Assembly: GCF_009738185.1 (NCBI RefSeq)
Contig: NZ_CP046509.1
Location: forward strand, 4,219,501-4,283,500
Origin: Erwinia sorbitola
GTDB taxonomy: Bacteria > Pseudomonadota > Gammaproteobacteria > Enterobacterales > Enterobacteriaceae
DNA: 64,000 nucleotides
Direction of reading: 5' to 3'
The notes beneath the pieces are model-generated. The model was not told where the DNA came from. It saw only the letters and a program-made list of their open reading frames with translations, and ran no database searches. Below, piece after piece: positions 18,286 to 27,577 of this stretch. The position numbers and the translations under genes are program-made. Positions within the stretch are counted from its first letter, which is position 1; each line of letters opens with the position of its first letter.

Positions 18286-19031
18286 TCGCTGGGGGCCACG
18301 CCGAGGATGCGGCGGAACATGGCGCTAAAGGCGCTCTGGCTCTCATAACCCAGCTCCAGTGACACCGTCAGCACTGAGTCCCCCCGCGCCAGGCGCGTCA
18401 GGGCTTCCATCAGCCTGGCGCGCCGCACCCAGTCGCTGAATTGCAGGCCCGTTTCCTGATAAAAATGACGGGCCAGCGTGCGGCTGCTGACGTTGATACG
18501 CCGGGCGCTGTTTTCCAGCGTCCAGCTCTCCCCGGGTGCTGAACGCAGCGCCTGACACAGCCCCACCAGCGCATCACTCTGAGGCTCCGGCAGGCTGAAT
18601 GGCAGCTCGGCCATCACCCGGATCTCATCCAGGATGAGTTCATAGATACGTTCAGCACGGCTGGCAGGGGCATAGCTTTCCGGCAGGTCGAGGGCGTTAA
18701 CGATCAGCTCACGCAGCAGCGGTGAAACCTGCACCACCTGACAGCTGGCGGGCAGGTCGGCGCGTGCCAGCGGATCGATAAATAGCGTGCGTGCCGCCAC
18801 GGCTCCGGTCATCTGCAAAGCATGTTTCACCCCGGCAGGCAGCCAGACACCGCGCCCCGGCGGTACAATCCAGTGTCCCAGCGGCGTCTCTACCCGTACC
18901 ACCCCGGTCAGCGTATGCACCAGCTGCGCACAGTTGTGGTGATGCAGCGGTTCGACGTCACCATGGCGGTAATCATGGGAAAAAGGCACCAGCGGACGGT
19001 GAGCAAAACAGAAGTCGAGGATGGCTGACAT
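18261..19031 (-). CDS. AraC family regulator with cupin sensor domain
   Basis: A 256-residue regulator. The N-terminal cupin (AraC_binding_2-like) has HHHNCAQLVH near residue 30 and VWLPAGVKHAL near 65. The C-terminal double helix-turn-helix covers about 160-250, with ARRINVSSRTLARHFYQETG and ALELGYESQSAFS-type motifs (here SLELGYESQSAFSAMFRR). This sub-type often controls a divergent efflux or detoxification gene. Here the upstream neighbour is a chemoreceptor gene on the same strand and the downstream gene is convergent leuA, so the target is unclear. Confidence 0.85.
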   Translation of the reverse strand: MSAILDFCFAHRPLVPFSHDYRHGDVEPLHHHNCAQLVHTLTGVVRVETPLGHWIVPPGRGVWLPAGVKHALQMTGAVAARTLFIDPLARADLPASCQVVQVSPLLRELIVNALDLPESYAPASRAERIYELILDEIRVMAELPFSLPEPQSDALVGLCQALRSAPGESWTLENSARRINVSSRTLARHFYQETGLQFSDWVRRARLMEALTRLARGDSVLTVSLELGYESQSAFSAMFRRILGVAPSDYFPSDRP

Positions 19032-19136
19032 AGGATTCTCACAGAGTGAAGAATCCGCAGCATATCAAAGGAGCGAGGGGGAAAACCATCAGCATAAGCG
19101 CCCTGCATGAGCGCCCCTGCCGATGGGGGGAAGGAC

Positions 19137-20681
19137 TCAACGAAACACGCTAATCGCCTCAACCAGACGGATAGCCTGGCGCGTCATACGCCCGGAAGCC
19201 TGCGCGCCCTCTTCAACCTTCGCAGCGTTCTGATGGGTGATGTTATCCAGATCTTCTACCGCAAGGCTGATTTCGCTGATGGCGATCGCCTGCTCCGCTG
19301 TGGCCGCGCTGATCTGCGCGATTAGCGAGGTGACGTTTTGTACCTGAGAGACGATGCTCTCGATAGTTTGACCCGCTTCATTAACGTGCAGCGTACCGGA
19401 TTTCACCTTGTCGGTACTGCTCTCTACCAGCATTTTAATCTCGCTGGCGGCCTTGGCGCTGCGCTGGGCCAGGCTACGTACTTCCCCTGCCACTACGGCA
19501 AATCCTTTCCCCTGCTCTCCGGCGCGGGCCGCTTCCACTGCGGCATTCAGCGCCAGGATATTGGTCTGGAAAGCGATACCGTCAATCACGCTGGTGATAT
19601 TGGCAATTTTTTTCGAGCTGTCGGTAATCTCCGCCATCATCTTGACCATATCGTTCATCGCTTCGCCGCCCTGCTCTGCTGCACTGCTGGTACTGATCGA
19701 CAGGCTTTTCACTTCTGCTGCGGACTGCGTATTACTCTTCACCGTGGCCGTCAATTCGTTCATGGTCGCGGCAGTTTGCTGGACGTTAGCAGCGGCCTGT
19801 TCAGTGCGGCGGCTCAGTTCACTGTTGCCCTGTGCAATCGAGTCACTGGCGCTGAGAACATTAATTGCCTGGCCGCTGACATCATCCACCAGCCAGCGGA
19901 ACATCAGCCCCAGCTGACCAATAGCGCGCAGCGTGGTACCGACTTCATCCACACGATCAATCTGCTCAACTTTATGATCGGCCCCGGTCGCCACGCGCAG
20001 CGCCTGCTGGCAAACTCGCTCAATCGGCCGTGAAATCTGCATCTCCAGCCAGGCAGAGGCCAGCAGCAGCAGCAGCGCCATCCCCGCAGCAAACATTCCC
20101 AGCGCCCCATAACTCAGCCCCAGCGCCCAAACGCCGAGCGTGGCCAGCGGCAGCAGTGCAATCAGAGCGCTGCGGATACGCCAGCGCAGCGGCAGTGTTT
20201 TAAACACCGACTTCCAGGCCATCAGTCCGGTGCGCAGAATCAGCCCTTTATGGAATCGTTTACCTTTTGCCCGGCCTTCGCTGAAATCTTTATACAGACG
20301 CTCGGCAGCCTGGATCTCCTGCTGATCCGGCTTGGTTCGTACCGACATATAACCCTGCACATTGCCATCACGTATTACCGGAATAGCATTGGCACGCACC
20401 CAGTAATGGTCACCATCTTTACGGCGGTTTTTGACCAGTGCCGTCCAGGGTTCTCCTTTTCCCAGCGTCGCCCACATATCAGCAAAAGCTTCGGGCGGCA
20501 TATCAGGATGGCGCACAATATTATGCGGCTGACCGTTGATTTCATCGGGGGTAAAGCCGCTGACTTCTATAAAAGCATCGTTGGCATAGGTGATATGGCC
20601 GATGGTATCGGTGGTAGACATCAGGGTGGCATTATCGTCAAAAACATATTCTTGCTGGGTAACGGGAAAATTGTTGCGCAT
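19137..20681 (-). CDS. Aer-like PAS-containing methyl-accepting chemotaxis protein
   Basis: A 514-residue chemoreceptor of Aer architecture. Residues 8-115 form a PAS domain (TYANDAFIEVSGFTPDEING, YWVRANAIPV) likely to bind FAD. A hydrophobic membrane anchor (about 165-210) follows, then HAMP (about 212-265) and the cytoplasmic signalling domain with the highly conserved hairpin tip (NILALNAAVEAARAGEQGKG). There is no periplasmic domain, so sensing is internal, as for redox/energy taxis. No C-terminal CheR-binding pentapeptide is present. A FliA-type promoter upstream ties it to the flagellar regulon. E. coli Aer is 506 residues; this may be Aer itself or one of several paralogues common in Erwinia/Pantoea. 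Confidence 0.9.
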   Translation of the reverse strand: MRNNFPVTQQEYVFDDNATLMSTTDTIGHITYANDAFIEVSGFTPDEINGQPHNIVRHPDMPPEAFADMWATLGKGEPWTALVKNRRKDGDHYWVRANAIPVIRDGNVQGYMSVRTKPDQQEIQAAERLYKDFSEGRAKGKRFHKGLILRTGLMAWKSVFKTLPLRWRIRSALIALLPLATLGVWALGLSYGALGMFAAGMALLLLLASAWLEMQISRPIERVCQQALRVATGADHKVEQIDRVDEVGTTLRAIGQLGLMFRWLVDDVSGQAINVLSASDSIAQGNSELSRRTEQAAANVQQTAATMNELTATVKSNTQSAAEVKSLSISTSSAAEQGGEAMNDMVKMMAEITDSSKKIANITSVIDGIAFQTNILALNAAVEAARAGEQGKGFAVVAGEVRSLAQRSAKAASEIKMLVESSTDKVKSGTLHVNEAGQTIESIVSQVQNVTSLIAQISAATAEQAIAISEISLAVEDLDNITHQNAAKVEEGAQASGRMTRQAIRLVEAISVFR

Positions 20682-20744
20682 AGATTCAATCCTTTAATGG
20701 ATCAACGAGAGTTGCATCAGGAAAACTAGTAACGTTTTTTTATA

Positions 20745-20771
20745 TTTTCGGCGCGAAACAGTGGATCTTTA
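20745..20771 (-). promoter_or_regulatory. Sigma-28 (FliA) promoter of the chemoreceptor gene
   Basis: On the minus strand TAAA (20771-20768) is followed by exactly 15 bases and then GCCGAAAA (20752-20745), one base from the E. coli FliA consensus TAAA-N15-GCCGATAA. It lies 64 bases before the start codon, so flagellar class 3 expression is expected. Confidence 0.8.
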
Positions 20772-21023
20772 GCAGGGTTTATGCAAATTACGTGATCGAG
20801 GCAACAAAGCTTGTAACACAGGCGGGTAAAGCTTATCAGTGACTAAATGACGCCGAAAAAACGCATAAAGCCCCTTTTCTTTGTAAGTCATTACTCTTTA
20901 GAGGAAATTTATGATACTGCCGTTACATCGTAGTCAAGCCGCTGTCAGGCAGGTGGGCAGAAACGGCGTAATGTTAAAAAGAGAATGGAGAATAGAGGAA
21001 GGAATTTACCGGCAGAGTTAATC

Positions 21024-21052
21024 GGGCTGGTGGTCAGAGCCACCACCAGCCC
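21024..21052. terminator. Strong hairpin downstream of gltP
   Basis: GGGCTGGTGGT and ACCACCAGCCC form an 11-bp perfect stem with a seven-base loop, eight bases after the gltP stop. There is no long T tract on the minus strand, so it may act mainly as a 3'-stabilising hairpin. Confidence 0.6.
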
Positions 21053-21060
21053 GCAGATTA

Positions 21061-22362
21061 TCAGGCAGAAGTCTGGGTTTTTAGCTGTGATTCATAGGCC
21101 ACGGCCTGTTCAGCATCAAACTGGTTTTCCCATTTGGCAATCACCAGCACCGCCAGCGCATTACCGACCACGTTCAGCGCCGTACGCGCCATATCGAGGA
21201 TGCGGTCAACACCCGCGATAAACGCCAGCCCTTCTAACGGAATCCCTACGCTGCCAAGGGTTGCCAGCAGCACCACAAACGAAACGCCCGGCACGCCCGC
21301 AATCCCTTTTGAGGTTACCATCAGCGTCAGCACCAGCACGATTTCCTGCCCTAAAGAGAGATCAATGCCGTACAGCTGGGCGATAAAGATCGCCGCGATG
21401 CTCTGATAGAGAGTAGAACCGTCGAGGTTAAACGAGTAGCCGGTCGGCACCACAAAGCTGGTGATCGACTTTGGCGCACCGTACGCCTCCATCTTCTCCA
21501 TAATACGCGGCAGCACGGTTTCCGAACTGGCGGTAGAGAAAGAGAGGATCAGTTCATCTTTCAGGATACGCATCAGGGTAGTGATACGCAGCTTACAGAT
21601 GCGTGCCACTGCGCCCAGAATCACCAGTGCAAAGAAGGCAATAGCAACGTATACCAGCACCACCAGTTTAGCCAGCGGCACCAGGGAGGCGAAGCCGAAG
21701 TTAGCCACGGTGACCGAAATCAGCGCAAACACCCCGATCGGCGCATAGCGCATAATCATATTGGTGACTTTAAACATCGCTTCTGAAGTCGAACGGAACA
21801 CTTTGACCAGCGGATCGCGGTGTTCAGACGGCAGAGAAGAGAGGCCCAGGCCAAACAGCACCGAGAAGAAGATAATCGGCAGCATGTCGCCCTTAGCAAT
21901 CGCCGCAAAGATATTCTGCGGGATCAGCGACAGGATAGTGGCAACCAGACTGTGCGGCTGCCCCTGCACCTGCGCCGTTGTGGCTTCATACTTAGAGATG
22001 TCCACCGTTGCCAGCGTCGACATATCAATGCCGGAGCCGGGTTGAAACACGTTCGCCAGAGTAATACCTGTCACAATGGCAATGGTGGTAATCACTTCAA
22101 AATAGACGATGGTTTTAACACCAATACGCCCGAGTTTTTTAGCATCCCCGACGCCAGCAATACCAACAATCAGTGTGGAAATCACTATGGGTACGACGAT
22201 CATTTTGATCAGATGGATAAAGATATCACCCGCAGGGCTGAGAACGTTGATGACTAACCATTCACGATTCTCTGGCTGATTATGCAATATTGCACCAAAG
22301 GTGATCCCCAGAACCAACGCAATCAATATTTGCCAGGCCAGGCTGACTTTTACTGCTTTCAT
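21061..22362 (-). CDS. gltP: Glutamate/aspartate:proton symporter
   Basis: A 433-residue dicarboxylate/amino acid:cation symporter (DAACS) family protein; E. coli GltP has 437. Family marks are the first helix AWQILIALVLGITFGA, the serine-rich hairpin SFSTASSETVLPRIMEKM, the TM7 stretch NLDGSTLYQS and the later TSKGIAGVPG hairpin. I chose MKAVKVSLAW (ATG 22360-22362); the frame upstream to 22422 has no ribosome site. It imports glutamate or aspartate with protons. In E. coli gltP is separated from acs by the nrf genes; here the nrf cluster is absent and gltP is divergent from acs. Confidence 0.9.
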   Translation of the reverse strand: MKAVKVSLAWQILIALVLGITFGAILHNQPENREWLVINVLSPAGDIFIHLIKMIVVPIVISTLIVGIAGVGDAKKLGRIGVKTIVYFEVITTIAIVTGITLANVFQPGSGIDMSTLATVDISKYEATTAQVQGQPHSLVATILSLIPQNIFAAIAKGDMLPIIFFSVLFGLGLSSLPSEHRDPLVKVFRSTSEAMFKVTNMIMRYAPIGVFALISVTVANFGFASLVPLAKLVVLVYVAIAFFALVILGAVARICKLRITTLMRILKDELILSFSTASSETVLPRIMEKMEAYGAPKSITSFVVPTGYSFNLDGSTLYQSIAAIFIAQLYGIDLSLGQEIVLVLTLMVTSKGIAGVPGVSFVVLLATLGSVGIPLEGLAFIAGVDRILDMARTALNVVGNALAVLVIAKWENQFDAEQAVAYESQLKTQTSA

Positions 22363-22884
22363 AACGTATCTTTTCCTTAACAAAACCTGCTTTCCGCGTA
22401 ATGCATGCGGAGTGAATAACACTCAAGGGAGGCTGACCGGGATCGGGCAATTCGCAGGTATAGGATGGTTGAAACCTGTTTTAAAGGCGCGTAATCAGTA
22501 CCATTTTCAACGGCCTGAATGCAACCCTACGCGAGATGTGGCTACTTTAAGATCGACCGGCAGGATAAAGAACTATTTCCCCCTTGATAAAATAACCCCT
22601 TGTAATAATTAGAAATATCTCCGTCAGTAAAAGCATATCTATGCAATAAATTGTCTCTTTCCCGCAGAAACAAAATGGTCTATGTGCGCTTTTTTTGCGC
22701 AACATGTCGTGCGTATCTCACCGATTAAGAGCATAAAAGAATATCTTTAAGGCAGAGGGAACCCCCTCTTTCATCACATTCCGTTATGGCGTGATCTGCC
22801 GCGCAAAAAGAAAACAAAGCTAAACCAACATCTTCACTTAACCTTTGATTGACATATTATTAACAATCTTCAAGGAGGCCAGCT
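22363..22884. other. Intergenic region between divergent gltP and acs
   Basis: 522 bases holding both promoters. In E. coli the acs promoter is controlled by CRP, Fis and IHF from a long regulatory region, and the length here suits that. Imperfect CRP-like halves are present (for example around 22705-22725), but I cannot assign one with confidence. No ORF is credible in it. Confidence 0.5.
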
Positions 22885-24840
22885 ATGAGCCAATCACATA
22901 CGTACCCGGTTCCCGCGAACATTGCGGAAAATACCCTGATCAATGCCCAACAGTACCCATCGATGTACCAAAAATCCGTACAGGATCCCGATGTGTTCTG
23001 GGGGGAACAAGGCAAAATCCTGGACTGGATTAAACCTTACACGGTGGTGAAGAATACCTCTTTTGCCCCTGGTAATATCTCTATTCGCTGGTTTGAAGAT
23101 GGCACGCTAAATCTGGCAGCCAACTGCCTTGATCGTCACCTGCAAACCCGTGGCGATCATCCGGCAATTATCTGGGAAGGTGATGACAGCAGTGAAAGCA
23201 AAACCATTACCTATCGTGAATTGCACCGCGACGTCTGCCGCTTTGCCAACACCTTAAAAGAACTCGGCATTAATAAAGGCGATGTGGTGGCTATCTATAT
23301 GCCTATGGTGCCGGAGGCTGCCGTTGCCATGCTGGCCTGTGCGCGCATTGGTGCCGTGCATTCAGTGATCTTTGGCGGCTTTTCGCCGGAGGCAGTCGCC
23401 GGACGTATTATCGACTGTAACGCCCGACTGGTGATCACCGCCGATGAAGGTGTACGCGCCGGACGCGCTATCCCGCTGAAGAAAAACGTGGATGACGCGC
23501 TGAAAAATCCGGGCGTCACCAGCGTGGGTAACGTCGTGGTGTTTCGTCGCACCGGTAAAGAGGTAGCATGGAACAACACGCGCGATCTCTGGTGGCATGA
23601 ACTGATCAACAAAGCCAGCGCCCACCATCAACCTGAAGAGGTAGGTGCGGAAGATCCGCTGTTTATCCTTTATACCTCCGGTTCCACCGGCAAGCCGAAA
23701 GGCGTACTGCATACCACCGGCGGCTACCTGGTGTATGCCGCAACCACCTTTAAGTATGTGTTTGACTATCACCCGGACGATGTTTACTGGTGTACCGCTG
23801 ACGTCGGCTGGGTAACCGGTCACAGCTATCTGCTGTACGGCCCGCTGGCCTGCGGAGCGACGACACTGATGTTTGAAGGGGTGCCAAACTGGCCAAAACC
23901 AAGCCGTATGGCGGAAGTGGTCGACAAACATAAAGTCACCATTCTCTATACTGCGCCGACGGCAATCCGTGCGCTGATGGCCGAGGGTGATAAAGCGATT
24001 GAGGGTACCGATCGTTCCACTCTGCGTATTCTGGGATCGGTCGGCGAGCCGATTAACCCCGAAGCCTGGGAGTGGTTCCACAAGAAAATTGGTAACGGTC
24101 GCTGCCCGATTGTCGATACCTGGTGGCAGACGGAAACCGGCGGTTTTATGCTGACGCCTCTCCCCGGTGCCACACCGTTGAAACCTGGTTCAGCCACTAA
24201 TCCGTTCTTCGGCGTACAGCCTGCGCTGGTCGATAACGAAGGAAATGTGCTGGAGGGAGCCACTGAAGGTAACCTGGTGATTGTCGACTCCTGGCCGGGG
24301 CAGGCGCGAACGCTGTATGGCGATCACGAGCGTTTTGAGCAGACCTATTTCTCAACCTTTAAAAACCAGTATTTCAGCGGTGATGGTGCACGCCGTGATG
24401 AGGACGGTTATTACTGGATTACCGGGCGCGTTGATGACGTGCTGAACGTATCCGGCCACCGCCTGGGAACCGCAGAGATTGAATCTGCGCTGGTATCGCA
24501 TCCATTAATTGCTGAAGCAGCGGTAGTGGGCATCCCGCACAGTATGAAAGGTCAGGCAATTTATGCCTATATCACCTTAAACCACGGTGAGGAGCCATCG
24601 CCGGAGCTGTATACCGAAGTACGCAACTGGGTGCGGAAAGAGATCGGCCCGATTGCCACCCCGGATGTGCTGCACTGGACGGACTCGTTGCCGAAAACGC
24701 GCTCCGGTAAAATCATGCGCCGTATTCTGCGCAAAATTGCCGCTGGCGATACCACTAACCTTGGTGATACTTCAACCCTGGCCGATCCAGGTGTCGTGGA
24801 AAAATTACTCGAAGAAAAGCAGTTGATTAAAATGCCGTAA
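22885..24840 (+). CDS. acs: Acetyl-CoA synthetase
   Basis: A 651-residue AMP-forming acetate:CoA ligase (E. coli 652). The motifs are the P-loop-like YTSGSTGKPKG near 265, WWQTETGG near 415, YWITGRVDDVLNVSGHRLGT near 510-530, and the C-terminal PKTRSGKIMRR, whose lysine is the known acetylation switch. It activates acetate via acetyl-AMP and is the high-affinity scavenging route. It has an excellent AAGGAGG ribosome site. It is followed by yjcH and actP as in E. coli, with a partial terminator hairpin in between, so acs can be transcribed alone or with the permease genes. Confidence 0.97.
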   Translation: MSQSHTYPVPANIAENTLINAQQYPSMYQKSVQDPDVFWGEQGKILDWIKPYTVVKNTSFAPGNISIRWFEDGTLNLAANCLDRHLQTRGDHPAIIWEGDDSSESKTITYRELHRDVCRFANTLKELGINKGDVVAIYMPMVPEAAVAMLACARIGAVHSVIFGGFSPEAVAGRIIDCNARLVITADEGVRAGRAIPLKKNVDDALKNPGVTSVGNVVVFRRTGKEVAWNNTRDLWWHELINKASAHHQPEEVGAEDPLFILYTSGSTGKPKGVLHTTGGYLVYAATTFKYVFDYHPDDVYWCTADVGWVTGHSYLLYGPLACGATTLMFEGVPNWPKPSRMAEVVDKHKVTILYTAPTAIRALMAEGDKAIEGTDRSTLRILGSVGEPINPEAWEWFHKKIGNGRCPIVDTWWQTETGGFMLTPLPGATPLKPGSATNPFFGVQPALVDNEGNVLEGATEGNLVIVDSWPGQARTLYGDHERFEQTYFSTFKNQYFSGDGARRDEDGYYWITGRVDDVLNVSGHRLGTAEIESALVSHPLIAEAAVVGIPHSMKGQAIYAYITLNHGEEPSPELYTEVRNWVRKEIGPIATPDVLHWTDSLPKTRSGKIMRRILRKIAAGDTTNLGDTSTLADPGVVEKLLEEKQLIKMP

Positions 24841-24845
24841 CTCAA

Positions 24846-24870
24846 CAGGGGCCTCTGTGCCCCTGGTTTT
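24846..24870 (+). terminator. Hairpin with short T run between acs and yjcH
   Basis: CAGGGGC and GCCCCTG pair across a six-base loop, followed by GTTTTCTCT. It is six bases after the acs stop. It is a likely partial terminator that lowers yjcH-actP transcription relative to acs. Confidence 0.65.
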
Positions 24871-25026
24871 CTCTCTTAAATAATAAACCTGCCGCAGAGC
24901 AGATCTTACCGCCTCACGTCTTAATATTGTCCGTACCAGGAAGTTATAAAAATAAACTATTCCCCCAATAATTGAAGTTAGCGCTTTCTTTATTAAAGGA
25001 ATAACCCTGTACCTGGAGATATTACA

Positions 25027-25335
25027 ATGAACGATGTCCTCTACGAAAGAATAGAAAAAAGTGCTCGTTTTAAAGAACTGGTGAAGAAGCGTCAGAGCTT
25101 TGCCACCCTGCTCTCCATTATTATGTTAGTGCTCTATGTGGGCTTTATTTTGCTGATTGCTTTCGCCCCCGCCTGGCTCGGCACACCACTGTACGAAGGG
25201 ACAAACGTCACGCGCGGTATTCCAATTGGCGTGGGTTTAATTGTGATCTCTTTCCTGCTGACCGGTGTTTACGTCTGGCGCGCTAATGGCGAATTCGACC
25301 GTCTGACTCGCCAGCTGCTGAAAGAGGTGAAATGA
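25027..25335 (+). CDS. yjcH: DUF485 membrane protein YjcH
   Basis: A 102-residue inner-membrane protein (E. coli YjcH 104) with two hydrophobic segments at about residues 25-48 and 65-85. YjcH is the conserved small partner encoded with ActP in the acetate operon; a subunit or assembly role is supposed but unproven. Its TGA overlaps the start of actP, so the two are translationally coupled. The start has a CTGGAGA site nine bases upstream. Confidence 0.92.
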   Translation: MNDVLYERIEKSARFKELVKKRQSFATLLSIIMLVLYVGFILLIAFAPAWLGTPLYEGTNVTRGIPIGVGLIVISFLLTGVYVWRANGEFDRLTRQLLKEVK

Positions 25336-26993
25336 TGAAACTACGTCATCTGTTCTTTACTCTGGCGGCCCTGCTGCCGTGCAGTGTGCTGGCTGCCGAT
25401 GCCATCAGCGGCGCGGTTGAACGCCAGCCTACCAACGTTGAAGCGATTATCATGTTTCTGGTATTCGTCGCCTTTACGCTGGGGATCACTTACTGGGCAT
25501 CGAAGCGCACTCGCTCGCGCAGCGACTACTATACGGCGGGCGGCAATATCACCGGTTTTCAGAACGGGCTGGCCATGGCCGGGGACTTTATGTCTGCCGC
25601 CTCATTCCTCGGAATTTCCGCTCTGGTCTACACCTCCGGCTACGACGGGCTGATTTATTCCCTTGGTTTCCTGGTAGGCTGGCCGATTATTCTGTTCCTG
25701 ATTGCCGAACGCCTGCGTAATCTTGGGCGCTACACCTTTGCGGATGTGGCCTCCTATCGCCTGAAGCAAAAACCGATTCGTACCCTCTCCGCCTGCGGTT
25801 CGCTGGTGGTGGTGGCGCTGTATCTGATTGCGCAGATGGTGGGTGCAGGCAAGCTTATCCAGCTGCTGTTTGGTCTCGACTACCATGTGGCGGTAGTGCT
25901 GGTTGGTATTCTGATGGTGATGTATGTGCTGTTTGGCGGGATGCTGGCCACCACCTGGGTACAAATTATCAAAGCCGTGCTGCTGCTGTTTGGTGCCAGC
26001 TTTATGGCGATTATGGTGATGAAAACCGTCGGCTTCAGCTTCAATACGCTGTTTACTGAAGCGATCAGGGTACATCCGAAAGGTATCGCCATTATGAGTC
26101 CTGGCGGGCTGGTACACGATCCGATTTCGGCACTCTCCCTCGGGCTGGGTCTGATGTTTGGTACCGCAGGATTGCCGCATATTCTGATGCGCTTCTTTAC
26201 CGTCAGCGATGCGCGCGAAGCACGCAAAAGCGTGTTCTGGGCCACCGGCTTTATGGGATATTTCTACTTCCTCACCTTTATTATCGGTTTCGGTGCCATC
26301 CTGCTGGTGGGAGCCAATCCGGCATTTAAAGACGCCACCGGAGCACTGATTGGCGGCAATAATATGGCGGCGGTGCATCTGGCCGACGCGGTAGGCGGCA
26401 GCCTGTTCCTTGGCTTTATCTCCGCCGTGGCATTCGCCACTATTCTGGCAGTGGTCGCGGGCCTGACGCTGGCCGGGGCTTCTGCGGTTTCACACGACCT
26501 GTATGCCAGCGTATTCCGTAAGGGCCAGGCCAGCGAGCGCGACGAGCTGCGGGTCTCGAAGATCACCGTGGTGTTGCTGGGCATTGTGGCGATTCTGCTG
26601 GGTATTATGTTTGAAAAACAGAATATTGCCTTTATGGTCGGACTGGCGTTCTCAATTGCCGCCAGCTGTAATTTCCCGATTATTTTACTGTCAATGTACT
26701 GGTCGAAGCTGACCACGCGCGGCGCGATGATTGGCGGCTGGCTGGGCCTGCTGACGGCGGTGATGCTGATGATCCTAGGTCCGACAGTATGGGTACAGGT
26801 GCTGGGCCATGCAAAAGCAGTATTCCCATATGAATACCCGGCGCTGTTCTCAATGCTGGCGGCGTTTATTGGTACCTGGCTGTTCTCGGTAACCGACAGT
26901 TCGCCATCCGGTGCTGAGGAGCGCCAGCGGTTCCAGGCACAGTTTGTGCGTTCCCAGACCGGGATTGGAATTGAGGGAGGCAAAGGGCATTGA
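25335..26993 (+). CDS. actP: Acetate/glycolate:cation symporter
   Basis: A 552-residue solute:sodium symporter family protein (E. coli ActP 549). It begins with a cleavable-looking signal (MKLRHLFFTLAALLPCSVLA) followed by the conserved DAISGAVERQPTN and 13 membrane segments. The marks SDYYTAGGNITGFQNGLA and AAVHLADAVGG are typical of the family. It imports acetate for Acs. The alternative ATG at 25332 overlaps the yjcH stop, and the ATG at 25335 fits the family start better. Downstream are repeats and the convergent yfaZ. Confidence 0.96.
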   Translation: MKLRHLFFTLAALLPCSVLAADAISGAVERQPTNVEAIIMFLVFVAFTLGITYWASKRTRSRSDYYTAGGNITGFQNGLAMAGDFMSAASFLGISALVYTSGYDGLIYSLGFLVGWPIILFLIAERLRNLGRYTFADVASYRLKQKPIRTLSACGSLVVVALYLIAQMVGAGKLIQLLFGLDYHVAVVLVGILMVMYVLFGGMLATTWVQIIKAVLLLFGASFMAIMVMKTVGFSFNTLFTEAIRVHPKGIAIMSPGGLVHDPISALSLGLGLMFGTAGLPHILMRFFTVSDAREARKSVFWATGFMGYFYFLTFIIGFGAILLVGANPAFKDATGALIGGNNMAAVHLADAVGGSLFLGFISAVAFATILAVVAGLTLAGASAVSHDLYASVFRKGQASERDELRVSKITVVLLGIVAILLGIMFEKQNIAFMVGLAFSIAASCNFPIILLSMYWSKLTTRGAMIGGWLGLLTAVMLMILGPTVWVQVLGHAKAVFPYEYPALFSMLAAFIGTWLFSVTDSSPSGAEERQRFQAQFVRSQTGIGIEGGKGH

Positions 26994-27007
26994 GGATCGG
27001 CATGTAA

Positions 27008-27375
27008 CCCCGGGCGAGGCGTGCCTCGCCCCTGCGAAACAGTACAATTTTCTTTCCCGCCAATATCGTCGGGGTCAGCCCCGGGCGAGGCGTGCCTCGC
27101 CCCTACGAAACAGTACGATTTTCTTTCCCACCAATATCGTAGGGGATCAGCCCCGGGCGAGGCGTGCCTCGCCCCTGCGGAACAGTACGATTTTCTTTCC
27201 CGCCAATATCGTCGGGGTCAGCCCCGGGCGAGGCGTGCCTCGCCCCTGCGGAACAGTATGATTTTCTTTCCCGCCAATATCGTCGGGGTCAGCCCCGGGC
27301 GAGGCGTGCCTCGCCCCTGCGGACAGTGCGATTTTCTTTCCCTCCAATATCGTAGGGGTCAGGCATGCCTGACCC
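27008..27375. repeat. Tandem 71-bp repeat array built on a REP-like palindrome
   Basis: Five near-identical units start at 27008, 27079, 27151, 27222 and 27293 (periods 71, 72, 71, 71 bases) and end in a sixth, variant palindrome at 27356-27375. Each unit is a palindrome GGGCGAGGCGTGCCTCGCCC followed by a spacer with a constant TTTTCTTTCCCGCCAATATC. The period is not a multiple of three and open frames here have no support, so the array is non-coding. It lies between the convergent actP and yfaZ. Confidence 0.92.
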
Positions 27376-27491
27376 GTCAGCACCGGACGCGGCGTGGCTA
27401 TCCCTTACGGACAAATAATGGTTTTGGTTTTGACGTTCAGACGGCACGTAACTGCGCCAGAGGAGAGATAATTTACAGGACATCAGCAGGA

Positions 27492-27525
27492 GGGTGTGAC
27501 GGGACAGAGATATCCCGTCACACCC
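27492..27525. terminator. Strong 13-bp hairpin downstream of yfaZ
   Basis: GGGTGTGACGGGA pairs perfectly with TCCCGTCACACCC across eight bases. It is 50 bases beyond the yfaZ stop. There is no T tract on either side, so it is a 3'-end hairpin rather than a classical terminator. Confidence 0.55.
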
Positions 27526-27577
27526 GATACGGCGGGAAAGCAGATTGACTCAGCCAATCAAGCTAACCACGAACCGA

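Noticed and set aside
22700..22730. CRP site for acs
   Set aside because: Only half-sites fit; E. coli precedent makes a CRP site likely, but none is clear enough to annotate.
27008..27375. CRISPR-like regular repeats
   Set aside because: Units are nearly identical over their full length with no variable spacers and no cas genes.
26911..27548. Overlapping open frames on both strands across the 71-bp repeats, encoding repetitive peptides
   Set aside because: They arise because a GC-rich 71-bp unit without stops is repeated; there is no ribosome site and the frames exist in several phases at once.
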